This document shows, piece after piece, positions 52,461 through 60,768 of a DNA stretch of 64,000 nt. The notes under the pieces were generated by a model, which saw only the letters and a program-made list of their open reading frames with translations, did no database searches and was not told the DNA's origin. Every line of letters starts with the position of its first letter. Positions within the stretch are counted from its first letter, which is position 1. Source of the stretch: Labilithrix luteola (GTDB taxonomy: Bacteria > Myxococcota_A > Polyangia > Polyangiales > Polyangiaceae). Made by a program: the position numbers and the translations under genes. The stretch spans positions 2,914,001 through 2,978,000 of the forward strand of contig NZ_CP012333.1 of the NCBI RefSeq assembly GCF_001263205.1, read 5' to 3'.

Positions 52461-52955
52461 ATGACCACGGCCAGCGCTGTCACGACGATCCCCGAGGACC
52501 TCGTCGAGTTCTTGCACGGCGGTGTTGCGATTCTCATTGGCACCCGCGACCATGACATGCGGCCCGCGACCCAGCGTGCCGGCGGCGCGCGGGTTCACGC
52601 CAATCGACGCAAGGTCGACGTCTTTCTGCCCGAGCGCTCGGGCGAACGGACCATCGCCAACGTGCGCGCGAACGGCCGCCTCGCAGTGACCTTCTCGCGA
52701 GCCATCGACCATCGCACCGTCCAGCTGAAAGGCAACGCGGCGGTCATTCGACCCGGACGACCGGACGAGGAAGCCATCACGCAGCAATACCTGGAGACGT
52801 GGGGCGCCGCGGTCGAGCTCATCGGTATGCCTCGTTCGACCATCAAGCGGCTCTGGGCCTGGCCGAGCGTAGTCGTCGAGCTCGACGTCGAAGCCATCTT
52901 CGAACAGACGCCAGGCCCTGCGGCCGGAGCCAAGCTGGCTGGAGGAGCAACGTGA
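52461..52955 (+). CDS. PPOX-class FMN-binding protein
   Basis: A pyridoxamine-phosphate-oxidase-like split-barrel protein of 164 residues: DLVEFLHGGVAILIGTRDHD at the N-terminus, RTIANVRANGRLAVTFSRAI in the middle and AWPSVVVELDVEAIFEQTPG at the end. The cofactor may be FMN or a related flavin. It overlaps the next gene by 4 nt (GTGA). The ATG follows a hairpin. Confidence 0.8.
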   Translation: MTTASAVTTIPEDLVEFLHGGVAILIGTRDHDMRPATQRAGGARVHANRRKVDVFLPERSGERTIANVRANGRLAVTFSRAIDHRTVQLKGNAAVIRPGRPDEEAITQQYLETWGAAVELIGMPRSTIKRLWAWPSVVVELDVEAIFEQTPGPAAGAKLAGGAT

Positions 52956-54340
52956 CCGTCCCCCTCGCGAGCCTCGACAATGCCTGCTTCCAAGGCGTAC
53001 TCCCCGCGATCCTCTCCACGTGCTCCAAAGACGGCGAGCCGAACGTCACCTATTTGAGCCAGGTCCACTACGTCGACGAGCGGCACGTCGCGCTGACGCG
53101 CCAGTTCTTCAACAAGACCACGCGTAACGTCGAAGAGAACCCCTACGCGAGCGTCGAGCTCTGTCACCCGGTGAGCTTCGAAGCGTACCGGCTCGACCTG
53201 CGCTTCCAGCGTACCGAGACCAAAGGGCTGCTCTTCGACACGCTGGCGATGCGCATCGATGCGATTGCGTCGGTCATCGGCATGGCCGGCGTGTTCAAGT
53301 TGATCGGCGCGGACGTGTACGAAGTGCTCGACGTGCAGGTCGTGAAAGACCTCTTGCGACCGGCGCCGCACCGCGCGCCCCGCACGCTGCCGCCGGTCAA
53401 CTACCGCTCGGAGCTCCGGGCGTTGCAAGTCGTCTCCGACCGCCTCAATCGTGCCGACGACCTCGAAGGCCTCTTCGCGTCGCTCCTCGCCGCGATGCGC
53501 GACGAGCTCGGCTTCGAGCACGCCATGGTTCTCCTGCCCGACGAGTCCGGAGAGAAGCTCTTCACGGTGGCCAGCATCGGCTACGGCGACAGCGGCGTCG
53601 GCGCCGAGGTCACGATCGGCCAGGGCATCGTGGGAACGGTGGCCCAGCAGCGCAAGATTCTCCGCATGTCGGCCGTCGACGAGGCGCTCCGCTACGGGCG
53701 TGCGATTCGAACAGAGGCCCACACCCATGGCACTTCGCCGGCGACCCCGGAAATCCCGCTTCCGGGCTTGCCGGACGTCGAGAGCCATCTCGCCCTTCCG
53801 CTCGTCCTGCGCGACAAGCTCGTGGGTGTCCTCGCGGTCGAGAGCAAGAACCCCCTGCAGTTCGCCGACTGGCACGAGGCGTTCCTGAACATCATCGCGA
53901 ACCAGACGGCCGTCGCCATCGAGCGCATGCTCGAAGACGAGGACGAAGGCGAGCAAGAGCCGACGCCCTCGCAAATTGCCATGCACCAGCGCGCGTGCTC
54001 GGCGCCGCCCAAGCCTCGGTCGTTCAAGTTCTACCGCGGTGACGACTCCATCTTCGTCGACGGTGAGTACCTGATTCGCAACGTGCCCGGCCGCATCCTC
54101 TGGCGCCTGCTCAAGAGTTACGTGGACGAAAAGCGGGCCGAGTTCACGAACCGCGAGCTGCGACTCGATCCCTTCCTCGGTCTGCCGGCCATCAAGGACA
54201 ACCTCGAGAGCCGCCTGATCCTGCTCCGGAAGCGACTCGAGCAAAAGTGCCCGGAGGTGCGCATCCCGTCCTGCGGGCGCGGTCATTTCCGCCTCGAGCT
54301 CGATTGTCCGATCGAGCTGATCGAAAAGACCGCCCCTTAG
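52952..54340 (+). CDS. PPOX-GAF-winged helix fusion regulator
   Basis: A 462-residue multidomain protein. Residues 1-150 are a second PPOX-like split barrel (PLASLDNACFQGVLPAILST, then HVALTRQFFNKTTRNVEENP). Residues about 155-330 are a GAF domain (ADDLEGLFASLLAAMRDELG, ... LALPLVLRDKLVGVLAVESK, ... TAVAIERML). Residues about 350-450 look like an OmpR-type winged helix (IFVDGEYLIRNVPGRILWRL, ... KDNLESRLILLRKRLEQKC, ... CGRGHFRLEL). GTG 52952 has GGAGGAG 6 nt upstream. It could sense a flavin-linked or small-molecule signal and bind DNA. It is coupled to a stand-alone PPOX protein. Confidence 0.8.
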   Translation: MTVPLASLDNACFQGVLPAILSTCSKDGEPNVTYLSQVHYVDERHVALTRQFFNKTTRNVEENPYASVELCHPVSFEAYRLDLRFQRTETKGLLFDTLAMRIDAIASVIGMAGVFKLIGADVYEVLDVQVVKDLLRPAPHRAPRTLPPVNYRSELRALQVVSDRLNRADDLEGLFASLLAAMRDELGFEHAMVLLPDESGEKLFTVASIGYGDSGVGAEVTIGQGIVGTVAQQRKILRMSAVDEALRYGRAIRTEAHTHGTSPATPEIPLPGLPDVESHLALPLVLRDKLVGVLAVESKNPLQFADWHEAFLNIIANQTAVAIERMLEDEDEGEQEPTPSQIAMHQRACSAPPKPRSFKFYRGDDSIFVDGEYLIRNVPGRILWRLLKSYVDEKRAEFTNRELRLDPFLGLPAIKDNLESRLILLRKRLEQKCPEVRIPSCGRGHFRLELDCPIELIEKTAP

Positions 54341-54358
54341 GCTCCCCCCGTGCAGTTC

Positions 54359-54383
54359 GCATCCTCGCATGATTCGAGGATGC
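54359..54383 (+). terminator. Hairpin terminator after the PPOX-GAF gene
   Basis: GCATCCTCG-CATGATT-CGAGGATGC: a perfect 9-bp stem with a 7-nt loop, 19 bp downstream of the stop codon. Only a short run of T follows, so it is a weak intrinsic terminator or a transcript-end structure. Confidence 0.55.
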
Positions 54384-54479
54384 GATTTCCTCGGGAGGCC
54401 GGTTGCTAAATGGTTCCTTCGCCGACCCTAAAAGAAGCCTAAGCGATGGGGGGGCGAGCGTTCAGGTAGACACGTGCGC
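54384..54479. other. Short region without a gene
   Basis: Between the terminator and the frameshifted lipoprotein; the AT-richer part has two TAA-type stops in the minus frame. Nothing else seen. Confidence 0.4.
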
Positions 54480-54750
54480 TCAACGCGTCGGCTGGCGAAC
54501 GCCGCAGCCGGCGGGGACGTTGCCGCCGTCGTCCGCTGGCGCCGCGCGGCCGACGTTGCAATCGAGTTGCTGGACGGAGGGCCGTCACCGCGAGTGAAAC
54601 GACGACGCCTTCGATGGGCGTACCTGCGTCACGGACGGCGCCTCGTAGCGCGGGCGCCTCTCGCTCCGCGTGCGGGAACGGAAGACAGCCGGGCGCGGCC
54701 GACACCAACACGAGAATGCCGGTGGTCCATATCGAAGTTGCGAATCGCAC
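54480..54750 (-). pseudogene. Small lipoprotein gene with a frameshift
   Basis: GTG 54750 starts MRFATSIWTTGILVLVSAAP followed by GC, a good lipoprotein signal. The mature part begins LPFPHAEREAPALRGAVRDA and continues GTPIEGVVVSLAV, like the start of a carboxypeptidase-regulatory (CarboxypepD) fold. In this frame the protein then becomes Arg-rich and ends at 54439. In another frame from about 54590 it continues as PSVQQLDCNVGRAAPADDGG then NVPAGCGVRQPTR and stops at 54480. A one-base insertion or two-base loss near 54590 is the simplest cause. Confidence 0.55.
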
Positions 54751-54775
54751 TCCGCACGAACGCGCGAGCACCCGT

Positions 54776-55183
54776 CTATCGAAGGCACCGCGTCGCGAAG
54801 CGGCGTGCCACACTCGTGTGCTCACCCTCGCCCAAGGCAACGAGATCGAAGCCCGCCTGCAAGGTGGCAAGAGGTTCGGCGGTTGCGTGAACGCCGCCGA
54901 CGACGTGCAGCGCCTCTTCGCCCGAGGCCTTCACGACCGCGAGCTCCTGCGCCGAAACAGCGAAGTCGGGTGAATAGAAGGACCAAAACGCGAGCGCCTT
55001 CTTGCCTTCGGCGCGCGCGGCGGCGAGCTCTTCGATCATCGACGGCGCATCCTTCACGAAGCGCACGTCGATGCCCTCGGTCCGAGGGTCGGCATCGAGA
55101 GCCGCCGTCACGACGTTGAGCCCGACAAGGCCCGAACGCGCGTGCATCGCGACGATTCGAGGCTTGTCGAGCTCTCCCCCCAT
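54776..55183 (-). pseudogene. Truncated B12-binding/radical SAM protein, N-terminal part
   Basis: The 135 codons encode only the N-terminal cobalamin-binding-like domain: MHARSGLVGLNVVTAALDAD, ALAFWSFYSPDFAVSAQELA, then ALHVVGGVHATAEPLATLQA and GFDLVALGEGEHT. This is the pattern of B12-binding proteins of the MJ_1487-type radical SAM group. The frame ends just after GEGEHT with a few odd residues, and the CxxxCxxC radical SAM domain is missing. Adjacent to asd (16 bp) in the same direction. Confidence 0.65.
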
Positions 55184-55199
55184 GCGTTCGGTTCGGCGA

Positions 55200-56219
55200 T
55201 CAGGCCTTCTTGATGAGGCGCTCGGCGATCTGAACGGCGTTGAGCGCGGCGCCCTTGCGGAGGTTGTCCGCGACGACCCACAGGTTGAGCGCGCCCTTCA
55301 CGGCGACGTCGTCACGGATGCGACCGACGTAGACCGGATCGGTGCCCGAGGCGGCGGCCGGCGTGGGGTGCTTGCCCGGTGTGTACGGCTCGTCGGCGAG
55401 GACGACGCCGTCGGCATTGCGGAGGAGACGCTTGGCCTCTTCGGCGGTGATGGGCTCGTGGAACTGCACGTGCACGGACTCCGAGTGGCCGTTGACGACC
55501 GGGACGCGCACGGTGGTCGGCGAGACGCCGATCGAGTCGTCGCCCATGATCTTGCGGGTCTCGTGGACCATCTTCCACTCCTCTTCGGAGTAGTCCGCGT
55601 CGCCCGGCTTCCAATCGCTCATGACGTTGAACGCCATCTGGCCGGGGAACACGGTGGCTTCGACGGGCTTGCCGTCGAGCACGGCGCGCGCCTGCGCGAG
55701 GAGATCCTCGACCGCCGCATGGCCCTTGCCGCTCGTCGCCTGGTAGGTCGACACGACGATGTGCTTGATGCGCTTCGCGTCGTGCAGCGGCTTGAGCGCG
55801 ACGACCATCTGGATCGTCGAGCAGTTCGGGTTCGCGATGATGCCCTTCGGGCGGTGCTGCGCGGCGGCCATGTTGACCTCCGGCACGACGAGCGGGACCT
55901 CGGGGTCCATGCGCCACGCGCTGGAGTTGTCGATGACGATCGCGCCGGCCTTGGCGGCGATCGGCCCGTACTCGCGCGCGACGCTCGCGCCGGCGCTGAA
56001 GAGCGCGAAGTGGACACCTTCGAACGATTGCGGACCGAGCTCCGTGACGACGATCTCGCTCTTGCCGTACGGAAGAACTTGGCCCGCGCTGCGCTTGCTT
56101 GCGAGCGCGACGAGGCGGGAGACGGGGAAGTTCCGCTGTTCGAGCGTACGGAGCATTTCGCGGCCGACGGCGCCGGTGGCACCAACGACGGCAACGACGA
56201 AAGATTGATCGTGCGACAT
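55200..56219 (-). CDS. asd: Aspartate-semialdehyde dehydrogenase
   Basis: Reduces aspartyl phosphate to aspartate semialdehyde in the lysine/threonine/methionine/DAP pathway. The 339-residue protein has the NADP site VVAVVGATGAVGREML near the start, the catalytic Cys in IANPNCSTIQMVVAL, and VNGHSESVHVQFHEPIT and VGRIRDDVAVKGALNLWVVA near the C-terminus. ATG 56219 is chosen; the frame extends far upstream only as antisense to the next gene. Divergent from the gene at 56322. Confidence 0.96.
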   Translation of the reverse strand: MSHDQSFVVAVVGATGAVGREMLRTLEQRNFPVSRLVALASKRSAGQVLPYGKSEIVVTELGPQSFEGVHFALFSAGASVAREYGPIAAKAGAIVIDNSSAWRMDPEVPLVVPEVNMAAAQHRPKGIIANPNCSTIQMVVALKPLHDAKRIKHIVVSTYQATSGKGHAAVEDLLAQARAVLDGKPVEATVFPGQMAFNVMSDWKPGDADYSEEEWKMVHETRKIMGDDSIGVSPTTVRVPVVNGHSESVHVQFHEPITAEEAKRLLRNADGVVLADEPYTPGKHPTPAAASGTDPVYVGRIRDDVAVKGALNLWVVADNLRKGAALNAVQIAERLIKKA

Positions 56220-56321
56220 GAACCTCGTCGTTAGCGCGCTTTGAGCCCCACGGCGAGTTCCATGACGTGGCGATTTGCCCCTTTCGAGAGGGAGCCCGGC
56301 CACGTGATACGCTTCGAGTAG

Positions 56322-59300
56322 ATGCGCGCGTGCCGCCTCGGTTTCCCCCGTTTTTCCCAGGTGCTGGCGGCGGCGCTTTGCACGGCCGCGTGCTCGCACT
56401 CGGGTAGTCCGATGCGATCGGCCGACCAGGCAAGCTTCCGCGAAGCCGGAGTAGGCTCGACCGTAGAGCCTACGGTCCGGCCTGCGCGTCTCGTGCCCCT
56501 TCTCGCCGACGACGTGGAGGGCGACCAAGGCTACGGCGTGGAGGCCGACGGCGGCGTGCGTGCGATGAAGGCCGGGCTTCGGATCGTCCTGTCGAATCAG
56601 GGCGCGGTGTCCGCCGCGGAGGATCGTTTCCCGCAGACGCCGCAGACGACCATCGCGCTTCCGGAGCGCCTCGGCGGCGGGTTCCTCTTCGTGATGGGCA
56701 CCACGCTCTGGCGCGCCGATCGTTGGCTCGCTCGCGCAACGCCGGTCTTCACGTCGACGCAGCCCATCACACGCATCGTTCCGGGTCTCGATCGCGTTTA
56801 CTTGCGCGCGCAGAACGCCTTCGTCGCCATCGACGGCAAAACCGGGCGTGTCCTCGATCTCGGCCCGTGGCCCGACGGTCCGTGGGTGGCCGACTACGCA
56901 GCTGCCGACGGATGGCGCGCCATCGCCATCACGGATCTGCGCGGCGTCCTCGCGACGTTCGATGCGGGAGCTTCGTGGCGCTCGGTGGAGCTGCCGATCG
57001 ACGCGCGGAACGTCTACGCATCCGGCGAAAACCTCGCCATCGGCGGCATCGAGAACGGACGCGATGCGTGGTACGAGCTGCGCGCCGACGGCAGCCTCGC
57101 GCGCCTCGGCCAAGCGCCTCGCGAAGCGAAGGGAAAGACCTACGTCACGCGCTCTTCGAAGGGCGATACGTCGAACCAAACGTCGCGCGCGTCGTCGTCG
57201 CGTGAGGAGACGTACGTCCCCGACAGCGAGAGTACGGCCGTACGCATCTTCGGGAAGCGCCCGCTCGCCGCGGCGGTCGAAGATGGCTGGCCGCTCACCG
57301 ACGGGACCGCCATCGTGGCGCGCGACGGCGCACTCGGGCGCATCCGCCTTTCGGACGGCGCGTTCGTCGAAGTCGTTCCGAGCGCCTTCCCACTCAAGCC
57401 GGCGCGCTGCCATCCGATCTCGCTCACGCGTCCGAATGCTCCGGGCGCCTTCGGTTTCGTGTGTGGCGAGCCGCGGGGCGCAACCGTGCTCTACGCCTAC
57501 GACCCTCGCGCAGGGCGCCTCACCGAGCTCAAACGATTCGACAAGCCTCGCGTGGTCACGTCGTCGGGCAACGGAGCGGTCGCGGTTCGGGGAGCGTGCG
57601 CCGCCGACGCCGACGGTGGCACCGCCCCGCGCGACGCTCCGCGGCTCGAGCTCCCGGACACCGAAGCGAAGAACGCCAAGAACGGCGCCAGCGAGAAGCC
57701 GAAAGAAAAGGCGCCCGAGCCCGAGCCGGTCAAGCCGACCGAGCCCGAAGTACGCCCCTTCTGCGTGCTCGGACTCGACAATCAATGGCGCGAAGTCCAC
57801 GTCCGAGGCGACGTGGGTGACGGGCGCGTGGTGATGCTCGCGGACGGAAAGATCGCCGTTCTTTCCCCGCCGCAGTCACAAACGGCGCCGGCTCGATTGA
57901 CCGTCCTCGACAACGGTAAGGCCACGACGGTCCCCATCGTGTTTCCGAAGGTCTCGGCCGACATCGCGCGCGTTCTGCGGCTCGGCGTGTGGCTCGACGG
58001 ATTCGAGGAACGCCGGCCCGGCGTCGTCGGTGGCTGGCTCGAAGCCGGAGGTTCGGTGCTCGGCATCGAGGTCGCGCTCGACGGCAAAGCCACGCCCGGC
58101 CAATACGTGCGTGATGCAGGCATGCCGTTCGTGTCCGGCCGTTACGGTTTCGGCTGGTCGGCCTCGAAACGCGGTTACGAGACAACCGACGGCGGCATGA
58201 CGTGGACCACGCTCGAACTGCCGGAGCCACTGCAGACGGCGGTGAACACGCGGGCTTGCGGGCCGGTGGGCTGCCTCGCCGCCGGATGGCTACGCATTGG
58301 TTGGGGCAATCCGAAGAAGGAAGCGAGCCCTGCCGCCCCCGAGCCTTGGCGTCCGTCGACGTCGGTCGCCGCCGCCCACGTGGACCTCGCGTGCGAACCG
58401 CTCACCTCTCTTCCGCCACCGGCCCCGACGGCGAAGCGCAACACGACACCGAACATCCGCATCGTCCATGCGCCGTTCGGCTCGTCGCCGGTGCTCTCGA
58501 GCAGCAACTTCGGCGTCGCCGATCTGCCGTCGTTCTATTCACAGCCCGGGCCGGAGCTCCGCGAGGCGGAGCGAGGCATCCCCGTCGACGTGACGGATCT
58601 CGTCGACCGCAGCCAGCGCGGCGAGCACCGCGAAGGGATCGGACCGCTCGCGCGCGTCTATGCGTGGGGCCCGAAGACCGGCGATTGGGACACGCAAGGC
58701 AAGTGGCAGGTGAAGTGGCTCTCGCCCTTCGCCGGCTGGCCGGACGTTCGCTCCAGCATTTCCGTGCTTCCCCCGACGGCCATCGTCGACATCGCGCGGC
58801 CGAACACGATGTACCAGTCGTACAACTGGCCGTTTGCGCCGGGTGAAGACACGGCGCACGCCATCTTGCTCGTGCGGCGCCCGGCGAGTCACGAGCTCGT
58901 TCCCGTCGAGCTCGAGGCCGATCGCGCACCGACGGTGGTTCGGCGCGCCGATGGCGAGCCCTTCGCCGACATCGACGCCGTCGTTCGTGCGGCAGGCCAT
59001 TGGTTCATCGCCACGCCCGCAGCAGTTTCACCGACGGGTCAGGCGACCATCATCTGGCAGGTCGACGGCGGGGCGGCCCGCGAGCTCACGCGCGTCACCC
59101 GTGTGATGCCGGAGAACGGGCGCTCGTCGGTCACCCGCTTGGCCCGTCGTTCCGACGGTCGCTCGATCGGTCTCGTCGTCGACGGCGTGCCCACGCTGGA
59201 GCGATCGACCCCCACACGATGGGTCTTGCCCATCGACATCGAAACCGGGCAGCACGGTGATCCTTCAGCTCTCGGTTACACGGACTTCGCGGGTCGCACG

Positions 59301-59609
59301 CTCGAGGCCTGTCCCGACGATCTCGTGGGCTGGGTCCTCGACACGAACGTCCCCTCGGTGACGACGCGCCTTCGTCTGCCTCACGGTCAGGGATCGCTCC
59401 ACGGCGTCTACGGCCGGGTACGACTGACGAGCTCACGTGCGTGTGTCGAGCGACTCGCGGGTCTCTACAATGGTTCGAGCGAGGGTCCGACGGATCTCGC
59501 AAGACCGGGAGCGCGGGCATCGAACGTCCCCCTCAAGCCGGGCGAGCTACTCGTCACCGCGACGGCGGCGCAGACGCGTTACCCGCTGAAGTGCACCGTC
59601 ACACGCTGA
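56322..59609 (+). CDS. Large lipoprotein with propeller-like repeats
   Basis: A protein of 1095 residues. The signal ends in LCTAACSHSGS (lipobox). The body is a string of blade-like repeats, including YCF48/BNR-type DAGASWRSVELP and TTDGGMTWTTLELPE and PWPDGPWVADYAAADGWRAI. A central proline/glutamate-lysine segment (KNGASEKPKEKAPEPEPVKP) splits two propeller-like halves. No catalytic motif was seen; a scaffold or sensor role outside the cytoplasm is inferred. Encoded alone, divergent from asd. Confidence 0.7.
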   Translation: MRACRLGFPRFSQVLAAALCTAACSHSGSPMRSADQASFREAGVGSTVEPTVRPARLVPLLADDVEGDQGYGVEADGGVRAMKAGLRIVLSNQGAVSAAEDRFPQTPQTTIALPERLGGGFLFVMGTTLWRADRWLARATPVFTSTQPITRIVPGLDRVYLRAQNAFVAIDGKTGRVLDLGPWPDGPWVADYAAADGWRAIAITDLRGVLATFDAGASWRSVELPIDARNVYASGENLAIGGIENGRDAWYELRADGSLARLGQAPREAKGKTYVTRSSKGDTSNQTSRASSSREETYVPDSESTAVRIFGKRPLAAAVEDGWPLTDGTAIVARDGALGRIRLSDGAFVEVVPSAFPLKPARCHPISLTRPNAPGAFGFVCGEPRGATVLYAYDPRAGRLTELKRFDKPRVVTSSGNGAVAVRGACAADADGGTAPRDAPRLELPDTEAKNAKNGASEKPKEKAPEPEPVKPTEPEVRPFCVLGLDNQWREVHVRGDVGDGRVVMLADGKIAVLSPPQSQTAPARLTVLDNGKATTVPIVFPKVSADIARVLRLGVWLDGFEERRPGVVGGWLEAGGSVLGIEVALDGKATPGQYVRDAGMPFVSGRYGFGWSASKRGYETTDGGMTWTTLELPEPLQTAVNTRACGPVGCLAAGWLRIGWGNPKKEASPAAPEPWRPSTSVAAAHVDLACEPLTSLPPPAPTAKRNTTPNIRIVHAPFGSSPVLSSSNFGVADLPSFYSQPGPELREAERGIPVDVTDLVDRSQRGEHREGIGPLARVYAWGPKTGDWDTQGKWQVKWLSPFAGWPDVRSSISVLPPTAIVDIARPNTMYQSYNWPFAPGEDTAHAILLVRRPASHELVPVELEADRAPTVVRRADGEPFADIDAVVRAAGHWFIATPAAVSPTGQATIIWQVDGGAARELTRVTRVMPENGRSSVTRLARRSDGRSIGLVVDGVPTLERSTPTRWVLPIDIETGQHGDPSALGYTDFAGRTLEACPDDLVGWVLDTNVPSVTTRLRLPHGQGSLHGVYGRVRLTSSRACVERLAGLYNGSSEGPTDLARPGARASNVPLKPGELLVTATAAQTRYPLKCTVTR

Positions 59610-59734
59610 GCCGCGCTCGCCTTCGCGTGCTCACGCCACATGACGACCGGTTGGTCGCAATGTCATCAGTGGCTAAGGTGCGGCACCACTGTGCAGTTCC
59701 GCCTTTCACGCTTGCAGATCTGCATCGAGCAAAG

Positions 59735-59756
59735 CACGTTGCTTACAAGCAACGTG
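59735..59756. promoter_or_regulatory. 22-bp palindrome
   Basis: CACGTTGCTT-AC-AAGCAACGTG: two perfect 10-bp arms separated by 2 nt, in an AT-richer island between two convergent genes. A separate 12-bp palindrome TGCAGATCTGCA sits at 59713-59724. Such long symmetry suggests a protein-binding site or a resolvase-type or structural site. Confidence 0.6.
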
Positions 59757-59779
59757 TTGGAATTGCTCACGTTGAAAAG

Positions 59780-59795
59780 TGGCACACCGCATGCA
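59780..59795 (+). promoter_or_regulatory. Sigma-54-like promoter candidate
   Basis: TGGCAC-N5-ATGCA, with GG and GC exactly 10 nt apart, resembling the -24/-12 consensus. A transcript from about 59805 would reach the terminator 50 nt away, so if real it might make a very short RNA. Low confidence without expression data. Confidence 0.25.
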
Positions 59796-59811
59796 CCTTC
59801 GCACATTGCCT

Positions 59812-59861
59812 ACGCGGAGTGCGGCTGCCCCCCCGGCCCCTTCGCGTGGGTTTTTCTTTTT
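59812..59861 (+). terminator. Strong intrinsic terminator
   Basis: ACGCGGAG pairs with CTTCGCGT (8-bp stem, one G-U) around a GC-rich loop, and is followed by GGG and then TTTTTCTTTTT (59851-59861). It lies in the gap between the 1095-aa lipoprotein gene and the convergent glycosyltransferase gene and points plus. It could end the lipoprotein mRNA or a small transcript from the sigma-54-like site. Confidence 0.7.
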
Positions 59862-59885
59862 GTCCTCACGACGACGCGTGAGGCA

Positions 59886-60653
59886 TCAACCGCGCGAGCG
59901 CAGCCTCCAGAGCTGCCTTGCCATCTCGGTGCCGTCTTTGAGAGGGCGCACGGTCGAGGGGCGCACCGACTGCTGCAGGACGACCGGTAGCTCGCGAATC
60001 TTCTCGCCGTGGCGCTCGGCGAAGTAACAGAGCTCCGTCGAATAGAAGAAGCCGCGCGACTCGATGCGCGGCAGCAGCTTCTCGGCGAGATCGAGACGGA
60101 GAAAGACGCTGCCCTGGGAATCGGCGACGCGCATGCCGATCGCCAGCCGTCGGGCGGCTCGGTAGACGAGACTCATCAGTTGCCGCTTCCGCCCGCGGTC
60201 GATGAAGCTCCGCGGATGGGCCTTCGACCCCATCATGATGCGCGTCGAGCCGTCGGCGAACCAGGGAAACGCCGACTCGAGATCGCTGAAGCCGAAGGGG
60301 AGATCCGCCGCCGTCAGCACCGCCCAGTAGTCTTTCGAAGGACCGAACGCCGCGATCGCCTCGCGCAGGCCTCGCTGGTAGGCCCAGCCGATGCCAGCAC
60401 TGGGCTCGCGGAACGCACGGACCTCGACGGGACCTTCTTGGCTGCCCATTTCTGCAGCGGACCGGTTCCCGAGCTCTTCGGCGATCGCCCAACTCGCATC
60501 ACGGCTGCCGTTCTCGACGAGGTAGACGTGCAAGCCTCCGAAGCGTGCGGACACGTCCCCGGACAGGTGTGCGACAAGACGAGCGACGTTGTCCGCGAGG
60601 AGCTTTTCCTCGTTGTGGACGGGGAGCACGTAGACGAGCTGGCTCCGATTCAT
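59886..60653 (-). CDS. Family 2 glycosyltransferase
   Basis: A GT-A-fold glycosyltransferase of 255 residues: VYVLPVHNEEKLLADNVARL at the N-terminus, VYLVENGSRDAS for the nucleotide site, and DYWAVLTAADLPFGF as the D-x-D-like region. No membrane segment. It resembles dolichyl-phosphate-mannose-synthase-like enzymes; the sugar donor is unknown. Divergent from the nucleotide-sugar dehydrogenase gene. Confidence 0.85.
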   Translation of the reverse strand: MNRSQLVYVLPVHNEEKLLADNVARLVAHLSGDVSARFGGLHVYLVENGSRDASWAIAEELGNRSAAEMGSQEGPVEVRAFREPSAGIGWAYQRGLREAIAAFGPSKDYWAVLTAADLPFGFSDLESAFPWFADGSTRIMMGSKAHPRSFIDRGRKRQLMSLVYRAARRLAIGMRVADSQGSVFLRLDLAEKLLPRIESRGFFYSTELCYFAERHGEKIRELPVVLQQSVRPSTVRPLKDGTEMARQLWRLRSRG

Positions 60654-60768
60654 CTGCGCAGCGCGACTCTAACGCAAAATCGCCGGCGACGGGCGGCGTG
60701 CTCGGCTACCTCCGCGCGGCGAATTGGACTAGAGCACCAGGGGACGGTTCCCAGCCGTCTCTCCGCCG

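Noticed and set aside
56220..57800. Long N-terminal extension of asd
   Set aside because: The frame is only open because of codon bias on the opposite strand of the large lipoprotein gene; ATG 56219 gives the family N-terminus.
59640..59990. Plus-strand open frame of 116 codons over the terminator region
   Set aside because: It has no ribosome binding site, runs through a strong terminator and into the convergent glycosyltransferase, and has no recognisable domain.
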